From Wurfbainia villosa (lineage: Eukaryota; Streptophyta; Magnoliopsida; Zingiberales; Zingiberaceae), in the NCBI GenBank assembly GCA_025175895.1, contig CM046000.1:94348753-94412752 (forward strand): 64,000 nt of DNA. The letters run 5' to 3'. The notes beneath the pieces were generated by a model that was not told the origin of the DNA, made no database searches, and saw only the letters and a program-made list of their open reading frames with translations. Positions 57,380-64,000 of this stretch are shown here, one piece after another. The first letter of the stretch is position 1; the number at the start of each line of letters is the position of its first letter. Position numbers and translations under genes: made by a program.

Positions 57380-59103
57380 TGAAGGGAAGTGTTTTATTAT
57401 CTTCGCTTCACTTTGGTCGCTTGTGCATGGGGATCCTATCACATGTCCCCAGATTAAAATTTTATTAATTAAAACTAATCCGGACAGAGATGAATTGCCC
57501 AAGCAACCAATTCATCAACGTGCTATTCGATTTGAGCGGTCGCTTGAACAAACTTATTGTTTAAGCAACCTGACCCTTTTCCTCGATTAGCCACAGAATA
57601 GATGATGTACGGATCGCTGATTTTTGTGTTTATGATCGGGGTCCATGTCAATCAACAACATACAAAATACAAAAGAACAAGAAACAAAATTAAACAAGAT
57701 TATACCTCTTGTTTAACCTCTTGATCTTCTATTGTATTCCTATCCTCTTCTTGGACGTCGTGTGAGCGACGATCTTCCAAGAATTAAAGCCTCCTAGACC
57801 ACATATCTTCCCTTCCTTGCTCGCTCCGAACAAGGGAAGAAACCCCTCCCTTCTTCTCCTTGTTTGTACCGACCACCAAACTCCAAGTGCGGTGTCCGCC
57901 GACCCTAAGGAGAGGAGAGGAGGCACCGGCGAAAGAAAGGAAGAAAGGGCAAAACCCTAACTCCTCTTGCCGCCGACCCTAGGAAAAGGAGAGGGAGGTG
58001 CCGGCCAAAGAAAAGAAGAAAGGGCTAAACCCTAACTCCTCTTGCCGCTGGCCCTAAGGAAAGGGAGAAGAGGCGCCTACCAAAGGGAAGAATAGGAATC
58101 AAAACCCTAACTCCTTGTTGCCGCCGGCCCTAGAAGCAAAACCCTAATCCTTGCCGCCCAAGCCTCTCCACGTCCAACACACATCCCCTTAGGTTAAGGC
58201 TTCATGAGGTATTTATAATAGACTACAATAGGGACCATGAGGAGGAGTTGAATCTTGGCCACCCAATGGATCCGAACCACATATAACTGGATCCATTAAT
58301 GATGATCCATTCCACTAGAGGATCATCATTGATCTACCTCACCAACTCCCATAATTAAATATGAGCTCCACATATTATTTGTACAAAATATTTCTCCGTG
58401 TTTATAATATCGAATATCCATTAATTAATTAAATTACTGACAATTTAATTAATCAATATCTAACTCCATGAGTAGTACCACTCATCCTTATCATCATGTT
58501 GGACCAAGTCCACCTGCAAGATTTACATGATGAATTTTATGAGCTCCTCAAGGGGACATCATCATCCTTGTGTATAGGACACGATTTCCTCCTATAATCA
58601 ATGACACACCATGTAAATAATATTATTTCCCAACTTACCAGACCTATCGATTTAACACATAAATCTCACCCATTGGTAAATCAAAGAAATAAATACTAAG
58701 TACATGTGCCCGTTATTATATCGGGATTAAGAGCATGTACACTATAATATCTGAGGTCTGATTCAATTATATAGTCAGTATAAATTGAATCACCTCTAAA
58801 TCGGTCCTACTCAATACACATAAAGTGTACTAGTATAATTCTATGGTCAAGATAAACTAATACCAAATTTCACTACAACCATGCCAATGGTTTATCCAAA
58901 ACCATCTTGGTTGTGAGCCTCTACTTATACTCTACAAGGAACTGATAATATGATCTTCTATGCGACACCACACACCATGTTATCTACAATGTAAAGTATC
59001 AGACAATATGCATAAATATGAAATACAAACAATGATCATGTGATTCTTATTTCAAAATGAAGATGTTCATATAAAAGCTAGGCTTTTAGTATACATCCTA
59101 ACA
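57380..59103 (-). repeat. Element G 5' LTR (1724 bp)
   Basis: Matches 50657-52378 with scattered substitutions, clearly more than between the LTRs of C or D, so G looks older. Contains repeated phrases built on CCGCCGGCCCTA and AAACCCTAACTCC. Confidence 0.92.
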
Positions 59104-59108
59104 TTATA

Positions 59109-59282
59109 CTCAATGCTCGGCTGAGTAGGCATAGTGCTAAGTACTCGATAAAAGCGTGAGGTGATCGGGATACCATGTAGTGGTGCTCGGAACCTCAGTG
59201 CTATGCTTAAGTTTTGAGTAAACAAGTCAGCATAGGTTTACTTGCATAAGTTGACAATGGTTGACTATTCTCATAAAATAAA
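59109..59282 (+). other. Element H1 leader, continuation
   Basis: Resumes the GTGCTCGG-type sequence after element G and its TSD, up to the start of J. Confidence 0.6.
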
Positions 59283-59911
59283 TGTAGGTGCAGGGGCACC
59301 AGATTATCAAACCTGTGTTTTGATTATGGCAAAGACACAAAGTTAAGTTTACATCATTATCTAACGAGCTAAATTGAGTGTGCAGAAAAGTGCTAAAGCT
59401 GGAGCTAAAGGCTAGCGACACTCGGAGGAAGCCGCGGTGGTCGGCCGACACTCGAGTGACTTCGGAGGGAGTCGTAGGAATCAAGTGGAAGGCCGGAAGC
59501 GAGAGCTACAAGGTAAGTATCAAGGTAAGATCGTGTGAGTGAGAGATGGTAAGGTCGTGTCCTCTGTACGGGGACGACCGTAGGCAGAGATCTGAATAAG
59601 ACTTCCTGTGGAAGGTCTAGGTCAAGATCGGATGGTTAGAAACCGTCACATTTACCATTTTCCATGCTAACCTCTTACTGCAGGGAAGTGAATAGGCTGA
59701 CAGTCGACTGATGGAAGGCATCAGTCGACTGATGGCGACAAATCATCCTTTGCGCTAGGTCAAAACGGATAAGGTTTGACGCGGCCACTTCGCGATAAAA
59801 GTTGGTACAACTTCGTGATCTGTTCCAAAAGATGAGGAGACATATTCAGAGGCCAAACTCTATAAAAGGAAGGGAGGATTCCAACTCCAAAGATCATCAA
59901 GATTATTCCAA
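59283..59911 (+). repeat. Element J 5' LTR, first part
   Basis: From TGTAGGTGC through two CAGTCGACTG palindromes (59700-59730) and CTCTATAAAAGG (about 59869). Bases 59461-59908 are repeated at 62191-62638. Confidence 0.8.
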
Positions 59912-62190
59912 TGTTTGGTTCAAGTAATCATACATAATCTTGGTTATGTGATTACCAGGGAATAAAATATAACCTTGGAATAAAGTATAACCTTTGATAA
60001 AAACCTTGTTTGGTTGGAGATTTTAATATATAACTTAGTTTAATATTTTACTAAATTATCCTTTATTTTTTGCTCAATCAATTCGACGACGATTTAATTT
60101 AAAATATTAATGATGATGGCAAATGATCGTCGACGACAAGGTTCTACGACCGACGACGACGGTGGATCGACCAGCCGCCTAACAAAGGGTGGTGGACGGC
60201 TTACCAAGGGCGGTGGTGACCGGCCAGTCGACGATGGTGGTGACTGACCGGCCAGCGACGACGGTGACCGATCGACCGCGGCGATGGTGGACTGACCAAC
60301 GGCGATGACGGTGGTCGATCGATCGGCGGCAACAACGACGATCGACCAACGGCGATAACGATGAGCGATCGATCGATCGGCGGCAGCGGCGACTAGCCAG
60401 CGGCAGCGGTGGCGGCGGCCGTCGGTGGCGGCAGCGGAAATGGCCGGCGGCGGGGCGGAAGCGGCGATAAGGCGGCCCGGTGGTGATGGCGGCAGCGGTG
60501 GCGACAACAGCGGTGGCGGCAGGCGATGGCGGCAGAGCGAACGGCGGCGGCGGCAGCGGCCGTGGAAGCGGCGGTTGATGAGCGGCGGTGGCCGATGGCG
60601 GACGGCGGTCGACGGCGGGTGGCGGCGAGCATCAAGATGGATGACAAATCGATTGAGTTTTGACAAATTGACATTTAATATATTGCTAGGGGTATTATTG
60701 AAAAAAAAATTCCTTAACCTCGGGAATCAACAAAAACCTTGGTTCTCCAAGGTTTTCTTATTCCCCCTAAAAAGGTTTTTGTCCATAACCAGGTAATGAA
60801 CAATTACCAAGTAATTATTCATAACCTAAACCAAACAAGATTTTTATTAATAACCTAACAAGGTTATCAACAAAACCCCCCAACCAAACGCAATAGTTAT
60901 GATTAACTCTCATTTATATTAGAATTTATTTTATTCGTTTTCTCATTTATTTTTTTTAAGAGAAACAACGTTAGATTATTTTATCCATTTTGTTATTAAT
61001 TTTTTTAAAAGAGAAACTAACACGTCAAAAATGTAATTTATTAAAAATTATCTAATTATTAATTTTTGTAATTAGTTGAAACTTTAAATAAAATATTTAT
61101 TTTTTTAGAAAAACCTATTAGGTTTTATTAAAAAAATTAAAAAAATAGATCGTCTCCTCAAACTATAAAAAAGGAGTTGAATCTCATATATTATTCACAT
61201 TTTGAGTTAATAAAATTTCTAATTTTCTTTTCTCTAAAAGAAAATTAGTAAATTTTCCTCTCGGTGAAGATCATATACTTGTTGTAAGTTACATGTATGA
61301 CAACGTGTGCACGAACCGCTCATGGAGCAGTGCACTAACACTCCTATAAAGGAGCATCCAAGTGACAGAGGTGGAAGAGAGATTAGCGAGATCATTGCCG
61401 TTAGGTTGCCAAAATACCGAGACTATATGTTAAGGTTGTGGAACATCTAAGACAAGAAGGATTTAATTTGTGAAAAAGTAAGGACAGTTTATTTTTGTGA
61501 TCGTTTTTCAGATGACAAACTTCAACCTGAAAGATCTCTTCCAGGAACATATCCTCTTTGGAAGCTCGACAATATCTAATGAACTCACTGTAAGTTTGTT
61601 TTATAGTATTTGTTTATAGTACTATAAATTTGTGCAAATGCAAAGTTATTCATGCATAAATTCAGCAAAACCTACATTGGTATCAGAGAAGATGTAGGTT
61701 TGTATCTATTTGTATGAATTCAGTATGTCAATTTCACTAGTTCATCGGAGAAGACGATGAGCAGTGATTTTTGTCAAGTGATTTCCAAGTGAGAAAAGGC
61801 TTGTCCGAGCACATTATGTGCTCGATACAGAGGAGTGCAAAACACTTGGCTTTTCTCGAGCGGTTCCCAAGTGGGAAAACGACACTCGCAGTGCTCCTGA
61901 GTGAGAACTCCGCCTGTCGAGTGGTTCCCGAGTGGGAACCCCGCTTGTCGAGTAATTCTTGAGTGGGAAACTGACTTGCATGGCGTTCCTGAGAGGGAAG
62001 TCAAGCTATCGAGTGGGACTCAACAAAGGAATGCCTTGACTGAGCACTTTGGGTGCTCAATACTAAGGAATGAGTCACGCACAACACTATGCACGCTCAA
62101 AAGATTTGGTTGGGCGTAGTGGTCAGGCACAGTGTGCTCAGCAGACCACGCAGGTGCTTGGGCGTCGAGCACCTGCCCAAGCATAGGTGC
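59912..62190 (+). mobile_element. Element H2: second H LTR plus truncated leader
   Basis: TGTTTGGTTC at 59912 to AACCTACA at 61676 is the LTR (1765 bp); the primer site TGGTATCAGAGA is at 61678-61689. The leader follows H1 closely until about 62187, where it joins J LTR sequence. The GAC/GGC-rich block (about 60080-60640) is shorter and more diverged than in H1, while the sequence after it is about as similar as two recent copies. Confidence 0.75.
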
Positions 62191-63042
62191 TTCGGAGGGA
62201 GCCGTAGGAATCAAGTGGAAGGCCGGAAGCGAGAGCTACAAGGTAAGTATCGAGGTAATATCGTGTGAGTGAGAGATGGTAAGGTCGTGTCCTCTGTACG
62301 GGGACGACTGTAGGCAGTGATCCGACTAAGACTTCCTGTGGAAGGTCTAGGTCAAGTTCTGACGGTTAGAAACCATCACATTTACCATTTTCCATGCTAA
62401 CCTCTTACTACAGGGAAGTGAACAGGCTGACAGTCGACTGATGGAAGGCATCAGTCGACTGATGGCGACGAATCAACCTTTGCGCTAGGTCAAAACAGAT
62501 AAGGTTTGATGCGACCACTTTGCGATAAAAGTTGGTACAACTTCGTGATCTGTTCCAAAAGATGAGGAGACATATTCAGAGGCCAAACTCTATAAAAGGA
62601 AGGGAGGATTCCAACTCCAAAGATCATCAAGATTATTCTTAAGTGCTCCTATAACGCTAAAGCTCCAACACCGTCATAACGTCGACACGACGCCAAGCTT
62701 TCTCCTTCTTCGTCGGCAGCAGCAATAAGTAACATATTTTGTTATTGTATTCTTTATTTTTATTCGTAACAAGGTGAGGTAGGCTTGTTGCCTCATCCTC
62801 GTACTTTCGGTTTTGTGATCGTTGTCTCCTACCTCCAATGAGGAGGAGACGTTATAGTGCTTTGCCCTCCGTACGCGGTCTAGGACCATTAGGGCCTTGG
62901 AGTAGCAACTGCTGGGTTGTGAACCAAGTAAAAATAAACGTGTCTTTTTATTTTTCAGCTGTGCTTACTCGTGTATCGAACGAACGAAACGAAAGATTTT
63001 GCTCGCTATTCACCCCCTCTAGCGACGCTTCTCGATCCAACA
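62191..63042 (+). repeat. Element J 5' LTR, second part
   Basis: Begins by repeating 59461-59908 (as 62191-62638), then continues to the LTR end with the CACCCCCTCTAGCG block near 63010 and CCAACA. Probable TATA box CTCTATAAAAGG about 62589. Confidence 0.8.
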
Positions 63043-63044
63043 AT

Positions 63045-63056
63045 TGGTATCAGAGC
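63045..63056 (+). other. Element J primer-binding site
   Basis: TGGTATCAGAGC, two bases after the LTR end. Confidence 0.92.
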
Positions 63057-63534
63057 GGGGGCGCTAAGATTTGGTGAAACCACCAATCTAGCACTTTTTG
63101 GTTTTCTTTTCATATTTTTCGAGTCACATTTTTTTAGGCTTTTTTCTCCCGCACTACTAATTCAAGACGAAGTCTTGGTACACTTCTTTTGGTTGTGTGT
63201 TTGCAAGTATTCTCTTTTGGAGTAGTTGACCGTAAAACGACCATAACTTTTCGCACAAGTAGACTCACAAAACGATCTACCTACCAAATCGAAGCTCTCT
63301 GAGAGATCTACATTTCTAACTAGGGTTTACCCTCGTAACAATATGTTTCCAGCTCCAAAAACCAACATTTAGTACCCTTTTGGGGACATCGAAGGTTGTA
63401 AGTTGTTAGTTTTTGTTAGTTTCTTATTCTTCTCATTTATTTATGTTTATTTACTATTATTTCCCCGCACTACTAATCCAAGACCAAGTCTTGGATTTCC
63501 TTTTGGTTTTTATTTGTGTTTTGCAAGATACTTA
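63057..63534 (+). other. Element J leader
   Basis: Non-coding, T-rich. CCGCACTACTAAT(T/C)CAAGAC and AAGTCTTGG occur twice (about 63150 and 63465), a small direct repeat. Confidence 0.7.
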
Positions 63535-64000
63535 ATGGCTCACATTGAGGGGTATAGCACCACCCGACCTCCGTTCTTTAACGGAAATGATTTCCATTAT
63601 TGGAAAGGTCGGATGGAGTGTTTTCTAAAAACACAAGTCGAGACTTGGATAATTATCCAAACCGGCTTTTCTTTACCCACCAATGATCAAGGCGAGCCCT
63701 TGGACTTCAACAAATGGACCAATGCAACCAAGAGACAAATCGAAGCCGATGCAAAGGCGACCCAAATATTGCAGTGCGGTCTGTCCAAAGAGGAGCTCAA
63801 CCACATCAAATCCTTCATTAGCACAAAGGACCTGTGGAACAAATTAATCGAGCTACACGAAGGAACACCCGATGCTAAGGTATGTAAACGTGACCTTCTT
63901 TTCAATAAGCTGTATAACCTTAAGATGCAGGAACACGAGACAACGACGCAACTACATGCCTGCGTCCAGGACATTGTCAATGGCCTGCACACCATCGGAC
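63535..64000 (+). CDS. Element J gag, N-terminal 155 codons (runs off the window)
   Basis: ATG 63535 gives MAHIEGYSTTRPPFFNGNDF and stays open to 64000. It aligns along its length with the C gag (YSTxxPPxFxG, YWKGRM, LWxKLIELxEG, QMHxxxxxIVNGLH) and belongs to the SIRE-type UBN2/DUF4219 gag group, the particle-forming and RNA-binding protein of Copia elements. The start is chosen by match with C's start and because it is the first ATG after the leader. No stop or frameshift is seen, unlike every other gag here. The C-terminal half and zinc knuckle lie outside the window. Confidence 0.88.
   Translation, partial: MAHIEGYSTTRPPFFNGNDFHYWKGRMECFLKTQVETWIIIQTGFSLPTNDQGEPLDFNKWTNATKRQIEADAKATQILQCGLSKEELNHIKSFISTKDLWNKLIELHEGTPDAKVCKRDLLFNKLYNLKMQEHETTTQLHACVQDIVNGLHTIG

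Larger units (their letters stand above)
50657..59103 (-). mobile_element. Element G: Angela/Tork-like Copia, minus strand, decayed
   Basis: 8.4 kb: 3' LTR 50657-52378, purine tract 52379-52390, pol and gag to 56329, leader, primer site 57366-57377, 5' LTR 57380-59103. Perfect TSD TTATA (50652-50656 and 59104-59108). Related to F by coding sequence and LTR start (TGTTAGGATG versus TGTTGGAATG), but the LTR 3' ends differ. Inserted in the H1 leader. Confidence 0.92.
47808..59282 (+). mobile_element. Element H1: Copia-type LTR plus leader, interrupted by G
   Basis: LTR 47808-49615, an initiator tRNA-Met primer site, then a GTGCTCG-rich leader (49629-50656 and 59109-59282). It is split by element G and cut on the right by the start of J at 59283. 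No gag or pol is in the window. Repeated at 59912-62190 (H2). Superfamily assignment rests only on the primer site and TG...CA ends. Confidence 0.7.
59283..64000 (+). mobile_element. Element J: SIRE-like Copia, 5' part, LTR rearranged
   Basis: LTR start TGTAGGTGCAGGGGCACC at 59283, LTR end CCAACA at 63042, primer site, leader and an open gag to the window end. The LTR is interrupted by H2 (59912-62190) and carries a 448-bp duplication on either side of it. Pol and the 3' LTR are outside. Confidence 0.82.

Noticed and set aside
59907..59911. Target duplication for H2
   Set aside because: TCCAA at the left has no partner at the right because H2 is truncated at about 62190, and the J sequence there (compare 62638) does not agree base for base.

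Overview
The window is nuclear DNA from a large, repeat-rich flowering plant. It is almost wholly nested LTR retrotransposons (mostly Ty1/Copia, one Gypsy-like non-autonomous element). The only conventional host gene I can support is one tRNA-Arg(UCG). The SIRE/Maximus-like plus Angela/Tork-like Copia mixture would suit a monocot such as a member of the Zingiberales, but that is a guess.

Left block (1-29741) is a stack of insertions, each placed inside the previous one. Element A is a minus-strand Angela-like Copia whose gag runs off the left edge. Its 5' LTR is split by element B (3113-27709), a Gypsy-like element with a tRNA-Asp primer site and no pol. The second LTR of B is split by element C (9201-27251), a SIRE-like Copia with an almost complete pol. 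The 3' LTR of C is split by element D (16641-26211), an Angela-like Copia of the same family as A. Target-site duplications mark the joins: CGTAA for D, GACAC for C and a decayed GTGAC for B. The right end of A lies in the 3' tail of a still older SIRE-like element, E.

Middle block (28734-43910) holds the E tail and a chain of SIRE-like LTRs (E1, E2 remnant, E3) with a truncated gag. It continues with part of another LTR (K), which is split by element F (33411-42212, Angela/Tork-like, TSD ACCTC), and then a minus-strand SIRE-like LTR (L).

The low-copy island (43911-47807) contains a 172-bp hAT-type MITE with a perfect 8-bp TSD and the tRNA-Arg gene. No protein gene in it could be recognised.

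Right block (47808-64000) holds two copies of a Copia-type LTR plus leader (H1, H2) with an unusual GTGCTCG-rich leader. H1 is split by element G (50657-59103, minus strand, related to F, TSD TTATA). It is followed by a SIRE-like element J, whose 5' LTR is broken by H2 and by a 448-bp duplication. The gag of J is open from its ATG to the window end.

The genes are gag, protease, integrase, reverse transcriptase and RNase H parts of retrotransposons. A, C, D, F and G all carry disabling changes. The most complete pol is in C; the only undamaged coding start is the gag of J. I found no CRISPR, operon or other bacterial-type system. The more unusual signals are non-coding: the shared CAGTCGACTG palindrome, a 19-bp motif repeated in the leader of the A/D family, CCAAG/CTTGG arrays, and clusters of small indels in otherwise near-identical LTR pairs.
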